From contig NZ_BIXZ01000001.1 of NCBI RefSeq assembly GCF_005406125.1, forward strand, positions 558,001 to 622,000: 64,000 nucleotides of DNA, written 5' to 3'. The notes below the pieces were generated by a model. The model searched no databases, was not told the DNA's origin, and saw nothing but the letters and a program-made list of their open reading frames with translations. This stretch comes from Haloarcula mannanilytica. Its GTDB lineage: Archaea > Halobacteriota > Halobacteria > Halobacteriales > Haloarculaceae. Each line of letters starts with the position of its first letter. The stretch's first letter is position 1. Positions 7,194 to 15,281 of this stretch are shown one piece after another. A program made the translations under genes and the position numbers.

Positions 7194-8720
7194 TCAAAGT
7201 TCGCCAGTCTCGGCCAGCTCCCGGATTTCTGTGGCCCGCTCGCGGATTTCATCGAGTTCCTCGTCGCCCTTATTGTCGACGTGGCTGTACATCAGCCCCA
7301 TCCGGTGGTTCGACCGGAGGCTGTCCTCGTTGCGGTCCAGAAAGTCCCAGTACAGCGCGTTGAACGGACAGGCCCCCTCGCCGGTCGTCTTCGTCTTGTA
7401 GTAGGGACAGCCCGAGCAATAGTCGCTCATCTTGTCGACGTAATTAGCCGACGAGGCGTAGGGCTTGGTGGCAAATACGCCCGCACCGTACAGCCCCATC
7501 TCGACGACGTTCGGGGTCGTCACCCAGTGGAAGGCATCGACGTAGCTGGCGTGGAACCACTGATTGAGCTGGACCGGCTCGACGCCGTAGATGAGCCCGA
7601 AATTGGCAAGGACCATCAGCCGCTCGATGTGATGGGAGTAGCCCCGCTTCCGGACGCCGTCGACCACGTCAGAGAGACAGGCCATGTCGGTGTCACCGTC
7701 CCAGTAGAATTCAGGCAGGGGCTCGCTCGCGCCGAGCTGGTTCGCCTCAGCCAGAGCAGGCATCTCTCGGCGGTAGACGTGCCGGAGGAACTCGCGCCAG
7801 CCAAGGACCTGCCGGACGAACCCCTCGACGCTGTGCAGGGGCGCATCACCGTCCTCGTAGGCGGCGATAGCCCGTTCGATGACCTCAGCGGGACCCAGGA
7901 GACCGAGATTCAGCGACGTGGAGAGCAGGCTGTGGCTCATGGCCCACTCCGCGCCCAGCATGGCGTCCTGGTATGGTCCGAATTCGGCCAGCCGCTCCTC
8001 GATGAAGTGATCCAAAGCCTGGACGGCCTGCCGGCGGGTGACCGGCCAGCGGAACGGCTCGGGATCGGCCCAGTCGCCGCCGTACGGGCGCTGGTCGTAG
8101 CCGCCCTCGAACGTCTCTTCGACCCACTCGATAACCGCCTGAGTCACGCTGTCCGGTTCGAACTCCCGGGGTTCCGCTGGTGTCCACCCATCGGGTGGGG
8201 TCTCCCGGTTCTGGTCGTCGTAGTTCCACTCCCCGCCAACCGGGTCGCCGTCAGTCATCAGATACCCCGTCTCGCGGCGCATGAACCGGTAGAAGTCTTC
8301 GTGGCGGTAGCGGCCGTCGCCCGCCCAGTCGTCGAACTGGGCCGGTGAGCACAGAAACCGCTCGTCGGGAACGAACTCGACAGTGCCACCGGCCTCAGTC
8401 ACCAGCGATTCGAGCCGGTTCCGTGCGGACTCGGTCTGTGGTCGGTGCGTCACGAGCGTGTCGTCCGGATTGGAATCGAAGTGTGCGACCAGTCCGTCCT
8501 CGAAGGTCGCTACCTGGCGGTAGTGGACCCTCCGGCCGTCCGCCCGCAGGTCCTCCCTGAAATGCCGCATCGCGCTGAACAGCAGGACCAGTTTGTGTGG
8601 ATGGTACGGCAGCTTCCGAGCGAACGACTTCGCCTCTATCAGGAGTACGGACTCGTCGGGCCGGCGAGCGACGGGACCGGCCCGCCGGGTGAGATGGTCG
8701 CCACGGAGCCAAACAGTCAT
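7194..8720 (-). CDS. FeS-BCP (PhrB-type) photolyase/cryptochrome
   Basis: A 508-residue deoxyribodipyrimidine photolyase-related protein of the iron-sulfur bacterial cryptochrome/photolyase class, whose characterised members repair (6-4) photoproducts with FAD under light. The N-terminus MTVWLRGDHL matches the family opening. Four cysteines at positions 348, 435, 438 and 451 (in MACLSDV, CSGCPYY and GACPFN) have the spacing of the [4Fe-4S] ligands of Agrobacterium PhrB. The FAD-binding helical domain contains WREFLRHVYRREMP and HHIERLMVLANF. The gene is convergent with DUF2270, 12 bases away. Length is normal and no defects are seen. Confidence 0.93.
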   Translation of the reverse strand: MTVWLRGDHLTRRAGPVARRPDESVLLIEAKSFARKLPYHPHKLVLLFSAMRHFREDLRADGRRVHYRQVATFEDGLVAHFDSNPDDTLVTHRPQTESARNRLESLVTEAGGTVEFVPDERFLCSPAQFDDWAGDGRYRHEDFYRFMRRETGYLMTDGDPVGGEWNYDDQNRETPPDGWTPAEPREFEPDSVTQAVIEWVEETFEGGYDQRPYGGDWADPEPFRWPVTRRQAVQALDHFIEERLAEFGPYQDAMLGAEWAMSHSLLSTSLNLGLLGPAEVIERAIAAYEDGDAPLHSVEGFVRQVLGWREFLRHVYRREMPALAEANQLGASEPLPEFYWDGDTDMACLSDVVDGVRKRGYSHHIERLMVLANFGLIYGVEPVQLNQWFHASYVDAFHWVTTPNVVEMGLYGAGVFATKPYASSANYVDKMSDYCSGCPYYKTKTTGEGACPFNALYWDFLDRNEDSLRSNHRMGLMYSHVDNKGDEELDEIRERATEIRELAETGEL

Positions 8721-8844
8721 CTATCAACAGACACTCCCATTGGGCAGTATGGGGCCTATCCGCATCAATCCCGGACCGAACTGTGTCGGTGCGGAGCGAT
8801 ACAAACCCCAATTATTGTTCCCAGCTAAACGACAGAAACGACTT

Positions 8845-8855
8845 CCTTATAAGTA
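8845..8855 (+). promoter_or_regulatory. TATA box of the first halocyanin gene
   Basis: CCTTATAAGTA lies about 27 bases before the ATG at 8877, the distance expected when transcription starts at or just before the start codon, so a leaderless mRNA is likely. The remainder of the 156-base gap back to the photolyase start holds no other obvious element. Confidence 0.6.
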
Positions 8856-8876
8856 CCCAGTCATAACTCTAGCTGC

Positions 8877-9446
8877 ATGACAGACGACCTCGACAGGCGG
8901 ACGTTCATCCGCACGACGGCGGCCGTATCAGGCGCTGGACTACTCGCTGGCTGTGGCGGGTCCGGCGGCGATGGCGGAAGTAGCGGTGACGGCGATAGCG
9001 GCTCTGACGGCGGCGACACCGAGATGGAAACCACCGAACCTGCGGAGGAGACCACCGAGAGCAGCGGTGGGATGGAGACCGCTGAAGCACCGAGCGAGGT
9101 CGCGGACTACGTCGGCGATTCGTCGAACTTCGACGGCGCTATGGTCGTGATGACTGACCAGGACGAGGTGACAGTTGCCGTCGGGGCCGAAGGCAACGGC
9201 GGGGCGTTCGCGTTCGATCCGCCAGCCGTGCAAGTCTCGACCGGAACGACGGTCGTCTGGGAGTGGACCGGCGAAGGGGCCGGCCACAACGTCGTCTCCG
9301 AGGGCGACGGCCCGCTTGACTCTGGATCGGCTGTCTCAGAGGAAGGGACCACCTACGAGTACACGTTCGAAGAAACCGGTACCTACCTCTACAACTGTGT
9401 GCCCCACGTCGCGCTGGGGATGAAAGGCGCAGTCGTCGTCGAATAA
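8877..9446 (+). CDS. Halocyanin, Tat-exported copper lipoprotein
   Basis: A 189-residue blue-copper protein of the halocyanin (plastocyanin-like) family, a membrane-anchored electron carrier on the outside of the cell. The N-terminus has a Tat motif (RRTFIRTT) and a lipobox ending LAGC, with the lipid-modified Cys26. A Gly/Ser/Asp/Glu linker covers about 27-75. The single cupredoxin domain (about 80-189) has all four type-1 copper ligands: His137 in GHNVV, Cys174, His177 and Met182 in YNCVPHVALGM. The gene has its own promoter. The related two-domain protein at 10369 suggests an old duplication nearby. Confidence 0.93.
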   Translation: MTDDLDRRTFIRTTAAVSGAGLLAGCGGSGGDGGSSGDGDSGSDGGDTEMETTEPAEETTESSGGMETAEAPSEVADYVGDSSNFDGAMVVMTDQDEVTVAVGAEGNGGAFAFDPPAVQVSTGTTVVWEWTGEGAGHNVVSEGDGPLDSGSAVSEEGTTYEYTFEETGTYLYNCVPHVALGMKGAVVVE

Positions 9447-9468
9447 CCCGACAGTTAGCGGCCAGTTT

Positions 9469-9771
9469 TTATCGTTTTAGTAGCGTTGAGCGACTGGTAA
9501 CGTACAGCGAGTACGCGATGACAGCGAAACCGACTGCGGTAAGCGCGTTCTCGAAGATCAGTGCAGCGTTGGTAGGCAGGCCAAACAGTTGGTCCGCGAT
9601 ACCAGCGATGAGCGACCCGACAGTGATGGTCGCGAAACCGACGGCGAGATACGTGAGTCCGGTTGCCCTCGTTTTCAACGCCGCGCGGGCGGCAAAGTAG
9701 GTGATGAGCCCGCCGAGCAACACCGTGACGGTCTTGAATCCGATGACGATGAGTGGAATGTCTCCGTTCAT
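9469..9771 (-). CDS. DUF7521-like small membrane protein
   Basis: A 100-residue hydrophobic protein with three predicted membrane helices (about 8-28, 38-58 and 70-92) and a short basic tail, resembling the haloarchaeal DUF7521 group. The function is unknown. The start is the ATG at 9771, which overlaps the stop of the upstream regulator in ATGA; eight extra residues further upstream in frame are less likely. The tight coupling to a winged-helix gene is recurrent in haloarchaea and suggests a membrane partner or target of that regulator. Confidence 0.75.
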   Translation of the reverse strand: MNGDIPLIVIGFKTVTVLLGGLITYFAARAALKTRATGLTYLAVGFATITVGSLIAGIADQLFGLPTNAALIFENALTAVGFAVIAYSLYVTSRSTLLKR

Positions 9772-10130
9772 AGTTCCTCGCTGACGCGAGACCACAGGTG
9801 CGCGAGCCGGTCGCTCGGCCGCTCCTCGGCCGGCAGGACATCGACATCGAACGCGCCGTCACCGTCGATGCCGACGAACACCCCGTCACAGTCCCGGACG
9901 TACGCGGTCGCGTGATGGCCGTCGGCGCGCACCTCCGTCTCCTCGGCGACCAGGTCGGCCTCGCTCAGTTGTTCGAGCTTCCGGTACGTGCTTGTCTGGG
10001 GCAGGTCACAGATCGAGGCGACCTCTTTGGCTGGCAGCGGCTCGTCAAGTACCCTGAGTATGTCGCGACAGTCAGGGTCGGCGAGGGCGTCAAACAGCGC
10101 CTGTGTCTCGCTCGCGTCGTTGTGTGCCAC
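9768..10130 (-). CDS. ArsR-like winged-helix transcriptional regulator
   Basis: A 120-residue DNA-binding protein. The winged helix covers about residues 8-65: DPDCRDILRVLDEPLPAKEV, then the recognition helix QTSTYRKLEQLSEADLV. The remainder (65-120) is a small beta-rich region with a cysteine in VRDCDGVFVG, perhaps an effector or dimer domain. It is transcribed leftward as the first gene of a two-gene unit with the DUF7521-like protein. Its promoter faces away from the second halocyanin, so the 238-base gap may be shared control DNA. Confidence 0.83.
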   Translation of the reverse strand: MAHNDASETQALFDALADPDCRDILRVLDEPLPAKEVASICDLPQTSTYRKLEQLSEADLVAEETEVRADGHHATAYVRDCDGVFVGIDGDGAFDVDVLPAEERPSDRLAHLWSRVSEEL

Positions 10131-10305
10131 GGAGGGACCCTCTCAGGGGGACAGCCGGAGTGGTTCTGGGTTCGATTCCGATGTGACGGCGCAGCGACGT
10201 GAATCCTGTGGGTTACCGTTGCCCCGGCGTTTGTCGATACCCGGACCCCAGTACCCGACCGATGTCGAGAACATAAAACACCGTTAGATAAAGGGCGATT
10301 GTTCG

Positions 10306-10322
10306 TTTCCAGAATCTGGAAA
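10306..10322. promoter_or_regulatory. 17-base palindrome upstream of the two-domain halocyanin
   Basis: TTTCCAGAATCTGGAAA is a perfect palindrome with 8-base arms around one central base, 46 bases before the ATG at 10369. It is directly followed by a second symmetric block, GGGGACACCCCC (10323-10334). Both lie where a promoter-proximal operator would be expected. A regulator cannot be named; the winged-helix gene at 9768 is the nearest. Confidence 0.55.
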
Positions 10323-10368
10323 GGGGACACCCCCTTTTCTATCCCGGAATGACAACGGCTAGCGTGCC

Positions 10369-11253
10369 ATGCGACCGCCCTCCACTCGCAGACAGTTCCT
10401 CGTTAGCACAGGCCTAACAGCACTCGCCGCCACCGCTGGCTGCGTCTCTTCGGGCAGTACTGGTTCAGCAGGCGAGAACGGGACCGAAACTACCACCACA
10501 ACACCCACGGAGACGGCGACACCGTCATCAACACCCGAGTCCCTCGACAACTGGCTTTCCGACGCCAACGGCTACGACGGTGAGCCATACCGCTACGGGC
10601 CGGCCGCCAGACCGACGATTATGGTCGGTGCGGAGACTGACGAAGGACTAGCGTTCGACCCGCCAGTCTTCGAGGTCCCGCCGGAAACGTATGTCCGATG
10701 GGACTGGACCGGACACGGCGGCCAACAGAACGTGGTCGCTCTGGACGGCACCTTTGACAGCGGCCGGACGAACGCCCAGCCCGGGACTCAGTATCACTTC
10801 GTCTTCGAGGAGACCGGCGAGTACCGCTACGTCTCCGAGCCACACCGCGATGACGGCATGAAAGGCGCAGTTATCGTCAAAGAGCCCCCAAAATCGGGCA
10901 ATTCAAAAGTCGACGAGTGGCTCGCACATGCGAGTAACTTCGACGGCAGCATCAGTGACCGCACCGATACTGCCACCGCGACTGTAACCGCCGGAGCGGA
11001 AGGCAACGGCGGTCAGTTCGCATTCGACCCGCCAGCATTGAAAATTACGACCGGAACGACCGTCCGCTGGGACTGGACCGGAAAAGGCGGCCCACACAAC
11101 ATCGTCTCCAGAGGTGACGGGCCGCTCGACTCGGACCTCGTCGTCGATGAGGGAAGCGCCTACGAGCACACCTTCGAGAAGACCGGAACCTATCTGTACT
11201 CCTGTAAACCACACGAGGGACTTGGAATGAGAGGGACAGTCGTCGTAGAGTAG
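10369..11253 (+). CDS. Two-domain halocyanin with one copper site lost
   Basis: A 294-residue exported lipoprotein with a Tat signal (TRRQFLVS), a lipobox ending in Cys25 and a Thr/Pro/Ser-rich linker (about 36-58). Two halocyanin domains follow, about 60-172 and 183-294. The second keeps all copper ligands: His243 in GPHNIV, Cys279, His282 and Met287. In the first, the equivalent of His243 is Gln120 (GQQNVV) and the equivalent of Cys279 is Ser156 (YVSEPH), while His159 and Met164 remain. Domain 1 therefore should not form a blue-copper centre and may serve as a docking or structural module. It is monocistronic. Confidence 0.9.
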   Translation: MRPPSTRRQFLVSTGLTALAATAGCVSSGSTGSAGENGTETTTTTPTETATPSSTPESLDNWLSDANGYDGEPYRYGPAARPTIMVGAETDEGLAFDPPVFEVPPETYVRWDWTGHGGQQNVVALDGTFDSGRTNAQPGTQYHFVFEETGEYRYVSEPHRDDGMKGAVIVKEPPKSGNSKVDEWLAHASNFDGSISDRTDTATATVTAGAEGNGGQFAFDPPALKITTGTTVRWDWTGKGGPHNIVSRGDGPLDSDLVVDEGSAYEHTFEKTGTYLYSCKPHEGLGMRGTVVVE

Positions 11254-11279
11254 CCCGCAGAAGTCGTCGCGTCGGCCCG

Positions 11280-12053
11280 TTATGGAATCTTGACGCTGTG
11301 TTTGAGCGTCCCGATTCCTTCGATTTCGATTTCGACCTCGTCGCCGTCCTCCATCGGCCCGACACCCTCGGGCGTTCCAGTGGCGATGACATCGCCCGGT
11401 TCGAGGGTCATGTACGACGTGATCTCCGCGATGAGTTCCGGAACCGAGAAGATGAGATGCTCGCGGGAGGAGGACTGTTTCGTCTCGCCGTTCAGTCGGA
11501 GTTCGATGCTGGCGTCCTCGGGGACGTGCTCCGGCGTGGCGACGAGCGGGCCGATAGGACAGGCGTTGTCGAAGGCCTTCCCGCGGACCCAGTTTTGCTC
11601 AATCTCTTGGTCGTCGCGGTTCGAGATGTCGTTGACGCAGGTGTACCCCGCCACGACATCCATCGCGCCCGACTCGCTGACGTTCCGGCACTGCTCGCCG
11701 ATGACGACGCCGAGTTCGGCCTCGTAGTCGATGCGCTCTTTCCCCGAGGGCAGCGTGAGGTGCTTGCCATGCGAGGCGACGGCGTTGGGAGCCTTCAGGA
11801 ACAGCATCGGCCTGTCCGGGAGGTCCGAGTCCATCTCCTCGGCGTGGTCGGCGTAGTTGCGCCCGATACAGACGACTTTCGTCGGCTCACAGGGCGGGAG
11901 AATGTCCACCTCGTCGGGGTCGTAGGACTCGTCGCCAAAGGCGATGCGGCCGTACGGTCCGGCGGCGGCGGTGACGACCGGCTCGCCGTCCTCGACGGTC
12001 CAGCGACCGCCGCGGACGTTCCCCGCGGTATCACGGAATCGAACGCGCTTCAT
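11280..12053 (-). CDS. Fumarylacetoacetate hydrolase family protein
   Basis: A 257-residue FAH-superfamily enzyme. These use a divalent metal to hydrolyse or decarboxylate 2-oxo-acid intermediates of aromatic catabolism, or oxaloacetate. Conserved elements include VVCIGRNYADHAEEM (about 60-75), the metal-binding acidic residues in IDYEAELGVVIGE, the NDISNRDDQ loop, and the C-terminal GDVIATGTPEGVG. The substrate cannot be told from sequence. It is monocistronic and convergent with the halocyanin gene. Confidence 0.88.
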   Translation of the reverse strand: MKRVRFRDTAGNVRGGRWTVEDGEPVVTAAAGPYGRIAFGDESYDPDEVDILPPCEPTKVVCIGRNYADHAEEMDSDLPDRPMLFLKAPNAVASHGKHLTLPSGKERIDYEAELGVVIGEQCRNVSESGAMDVVAGYTCVNDISNRDDQEIEQNWVRGKAFDNACPIGPLVATPEHVPEDASIELRLNGETKQSSSREHLIFSVPELIAEITSYMTLEPGDVIATGTPEGVGPMEDGDEVEIEIEGIGTLKHSVKIP

Positions 12054-12215
12054 GTCATCGTTCTCTCAGGGCCGACAGATAAGCGTTTAGGAGGGGAAAC
12101 CGGACCGTAGCAGGCTGTTCGACGGCTGTCTACCTGCGAATCGTCACCTGCGGTGGCCCGACCGTCGGGTACGTGACCGAACGGCTTTTGAGACGGGCCG
12201 GGCTACGCTGGGCCG

Positions 12216-12950
12216 ATGAACGTTCTCGTCGTCGGTGCCGGCGCGATGGGCCGGTGGTTCGCGCGCACAGTCCGGACCCACGCCGACGCGTCCGTCGCCT
12301 TCACCGATGTCGACCGGTCGGCCGCCGAAGCCGCCGCCGACGCGGTCGGCGGGCGCGCCGTCGCCAGCGACGCCAGTGAGACTTTCGACGTGGTCTGTAT
12401 TGCGGTGCCGATGCCCGTCGCCGAGACGGCCATCGAGAAGTTCGCGCCGCTGGCCACGGGCGCAATCGTCGACGTGACGGGGAGCATGGCCGGCCCCATC
12501 GCCGCAATGCGGGACGTCGTACCCGACGGCCAGCGGCTGAGTCTGCATCCGCTGTTTGCCCCCGAGAACGCGCCCGGGAACGTCGCCGTCGTCGCCGACG
12601 CAGCAGGACCCGAGGCCGACGCCGTGGTCGACGCACTCGCCGAGGCCGGGAACAACTGCTTCGAAACGACGGCGGCGGAACACGACGAGGCCATGGAGAC
12701 CGTCCAGGCCAGCGCCCATGCGGCCGTCCTCGCGTTCGCAATGGCCGCCGCCGACGTGCCTGACAGGTTCCAGACACCGATCTCGGCGGGCCTGTTCGAC
12801 CTCGTCGAACAGGTCACCGGCGGCGACCCGCGGGTGTATGCAGATATTCAGGACGCCTTCGATGGCGCGGACGCGGTCGCCGACGCCGCCCGGCAGATTG
12901 CCGACGCCGACGCGGACACCTTCGAACAGCTGTACGAGCAACTCTCATGA
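12216..12950 (+). CDS. tyrA: Prephenate/arogenate dehydrogenase
   Basis: A 244-residue haloarchaeal prephenate dehydrogenase for the tyrosine branch of aromatic amino acid synthesis. A Rossmann motif MNVLVVGAGAMGRWFAR opens the protein with the NAD(P)-binding glycines, followed by VVCIAVPMP and the conserved IVDVTGSMAGP. The conserved histidine of the family is in LSLHPLFAPEN. The helical C-terminal dimerisation half contains the typical SAHAAVLAFAMA. Its end overlaps the following Rsm22-like gene by 4 bases. Confidence 0.88.
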   Translation: MNVLVVGAGAMGRWFARTVRTHADASVAFTDVDRSAAEAAADAVGGRAVASDASETFDVVCIAVPMPVAETAIEKFAPLATGAIVDVTGSMAGPIAAMRDVVPDGQRLSLHPLFAPENAPGNVAVVADAAGPEADAVVDALAEAGNNCFETTAAEHDEAMETVQASAHAAVLAFAMAAADVPDRFQTPISAGLFDLVEQVTGGDPRVYADIQDAFDGADAVADAARQIADADADTFEQLYEQLS

Positions 12951-14401
12951 ATCAGGAAACCCGCACGCAGATACGCGAGAACGCGCAGTACCTCCGGAAC
13001 GTCCGGCCGCTTGACCCCGAGGAGTTACAGGAGTACGTCGAGGGCCAGCCCCACCCCGCCGTCGTGAAGCAGGTGCTCCGGGAGGAGGCGTTCGACCTGG
13101 GCATCGTCGAGCAGGATGACGGGACCTTCGTTCCGGCACCAGAAGGCCGCCTCTCGGTAGCGTTCGATGGCGTCGAGCGGTTCCCCGACCGCTACGAACA
13201 GCAGGTCATGGACCTGCTGACAGAGTGGGGCGGCCCGGACTGGCACAGTGGCGAGCGCGGGGACGAACTACGGGAGCGTATCCGCGACATCAAGGAACGC
13301 TACCTCCAGGGCCAGGCCGTCGAGTACGACGAACTGACGGCGCTTGGCTACGCCGTTTACCACCTCCCCGACTACTACGCCGTGGCGAAGTACGTCCTCG
13401 CGGACCTCGCCGCGGACGGCCTGCTCCCGTCCCAGCTCCGCGTGCTGGACGTGGGGGCCGGCGTCGGAGGCCCGGCGCTCGCACTGCGGGACCTGCTGCC
13501 CGACGACGCCCTGCTTGACTACCACGCCGTCGAACCCAGCGCCGCCGCGGACGTGCTTGAACACCTGCTGGAGGACAGCGGCCAGAACATCCGCTGGGAG
13601 ATTCACCGGGCGCTCGCCGAGGAGTTCGAGCCGTCGTCGCCGCTCGGTGGCGACGACAGCGGTGGCGGTGCCGACGACGGCACCGACGAGGGGTACGACC
13701 TCATCATCTTCGGCAACGTCCTCAGCGAACTCGACGACGCGGCCGCGACCCTCTATCGGTACGTCGAGTCGCTGGCCGACGACGGAACGTTGCTGGCGCT
13801 GGCCCCTGCCGACCGCAACACGGCGATACAGCTCCGGAAAGTCGAGCGTGAAGTGGCGGATGGCGGCCCGGCGACGGTGTACGGGCCGACGGTGCGACTC
13901 TGGCCCCACCAGTCCCCCGACAGCGAGTCGTGGTCGTTCGACCGCAAGCCCGACATCGAGGTGCCGACGATGCAACAGCGCCTCGACGACCCCGCTGGCG
14001 GGACCGGCGAGTTCGTCAACACGGACGTACAGTACGCCTACAGCGTCCTGCGGACGGACGGCAAGCGAAAACACGACGTGACGCCGGACCGGGGCATCCA
14101 CGCGCCGATGGCCGACGCCGAGAACTACGTCACCGACCGGGTGAATTTCCTGGGTGTGAAACTCAGCCACGACCTCGCCGAACGCGAGGGTACGAACCCG
14201 CTGTATCTGCTGGGCGACGGCAGTCAGCAGGTCGACCACTTCGCTGTCCTCACCGAGTCGTCGATACTGAACGAAGACCTCCGGAAAGCCGACTACGGCG
14301 ACCTGCTGTCCTTCGAGAACGCCTTGGTGCTGTGGAACGACGACGAGGAAGCCTACAACGTCGTCGTCGACGGCGAGACGGTCGTCGACCGAGCCCGCTA
14401 G
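12947..14401 (+). CDS. Rsm22-like SAM-dependent methyltransferase
   Basis: A 484-residue protein similar to the small-subunit ribosome assembly factor Rsm22/METTL17. The SAM-binding motif VLDVGAGVGGPALALRD lies near residues 165-181, followed by YHAVEPS and the motif IIFGNVLSEL near 253. Upstream is a helical domain with TALGYAVYHLPDYYAV. A short acidic Gly/Asp insertion (about 231-245) interrupts the methylase core. The C-terminal 170 residues form a separate region around DRGIHAPMAD. Known family members bind a ribosomal or iron-sulfur partner; whether this one methylates is open. The start overlaps tyrA in ATGA. Confidence 0.78.
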   Translation: MNQETRTQIRENAQYLRNVRPLDPEELQEYVEGQPHPAVVKQVLREEAFDLGIVEQDDGTFVPAPEGRLSVAFDGVERFPDRYEQQVMDLLTEWGGPDWHSGERGDELRERIRDIKERYLQGQAVEYDELTALGYAVYHLPDYYAVAKYVLADLAADGLLPSQLRVLDVGAGVGGPALALRDLLPDDALLDYHAVEPSAAADVLEHLLEDSGQNIRWEIHRALAEEFEPSSPLGGDDSGGGADDGTDEGYDLIIFGNVLSELDDAAATLYRYVESLADDGTLLALAPADRNTAIQLRKVEREVADGGPATVYGPTVRLWPHQSPDSESWSFDRKPDIEVPTMQQRLDDPAGGTGEFVNTDVQYAYSVLRTDGKRKHDVTPDRGIHAPMADAENYVTDRVNFLGVKLSHDLAEREGTNPLYLLGDGSQQVDHFAVLTESSILNEDLRKADYGDLLSFENALVLWNDDEEAYNVVVDGETVVDRAR

Positions 14402-14437
14402 CGGTGGGCTTTTCTCGCCGACGACCTGACGGAGCGT

Positions 14438-15274
14438 ATGGACGAGCCGACGATTCTGCTGACGAACGACGACGGCATCGAGAGCGCCGGCCTCCGGGCG
14501 CTGTACGACGGTCTCTCGACAGTCGGCGACGTGACCGCGGTCGCCCCGGCGAAAGACCAGAGCGCGGTCGGTCGGGCTATTTCCCACGAAGTGACCGTCC
14601 ACGAGCACGAGCTCGGCTACGCCGTCGAGGGGACGCCGTCGGACTGCGTCGTGGCGGGACTCGAAGCGCTCGTCACCGATACCGACCTCGTCGTCGCGGG
14701 CTGTAACCGCGGGGCGAACCTCGGCGCGTACGTGCTGGGCCGCTCGGGCACCGTCAGCGCCGCCGTGGAGGCCACCTTCTTCGATGTGCCGGCGATTGCC
14801 GTCTCGATGTACATCCCGGTCCGCGAGGACGCCGCGTTTTCGGATATCGAAGCCAACGGCGACAGCTACGGCGAGGCCGCACGGGCGACGACGTATCTCG
14901 CCGACCACGCCGTCGACGCCGGCGTGTTCGAGCAGTGTGACTACCTGAACGTTAACGCGCCCGTCGCTGAGTGGGGCGAAGCGCCGATGTCGGTCACGCG
15001 CCCCTCGCACCTCTACGAGATGGACGCCGTCCGGGAGGATGACGCCGTGACGCTCCACGACCGCATCTGGGAGCACATGGCCGAGGGCGACATCCCGGAC
15101 CCCGAGGGGACCGACCGCCGGGCCGTCGTCGACGGACAGGTCAGCGTCTCGCCGCTGACCGCGCCACACACGACGGAACACCACGAGGCCCTTGACGCCC
15201 TCGCCGAAACGTACGAGCCGGGAGACGACGAAGCGGCGGACGACGAGTCAGCCGACGGCGAGGCGGCCGACTGA
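14438..15274 (+). CDS. surE: 5'/3'-nucleotidase SurE
   Basis: A 278-residue SurE survival-protein phosphatase acting on nucleoside monophosphates. The signature ILLTNDDGIESAGLRAL at residues 6-22 holds the metal-binding Asp-Asp, the Ser of APAKDQSAVGRAIS is present, and the last ligand is the Asn of VVAGCNRGANLG. The C-terminal 20 residues are an acidic Glu/Asp/Ala repeat tail, a common haloarchaeal extension. An EamA transporter gene begins 7 bases later on the same strand. Confidence 0.92.
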   Translation: MDEPTILLTNDDGIESAGLRALYDGLSTVGDVTAVAPAKDQSAVGRAISHEVTVHEHELGYAVEGTPSDCVVAGLEALVTDTDLVVAGCNRGANLGAYVLGRSGTVSAAVEATFFDVPAIAVSMYIPVREDAAFSDIEANGDSYGEAARATTYLADHAVDAGVFEQCDYLNVNAPVAEWGEAPMSVTRPSHLYEMDAVREDDAVTLHDRIWEHMAEGDIPDPEGTDRRAVVDGQVSVSPLTAPHTTEHHEALDALAETYEPGDDEAADDESADGEAAD

Positions 15275-15281
15275 GTCGTCG

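Noticed and set aside
13268-15184. Very long leftward reading frame (638 codons) opposite the Rsm22-like and SurE genes
   Set aside because: It is the antisense shadow of two clear genes; high GC gives long open frames on the other strand, and its translation is Arg/His/Val-rich with no family features.
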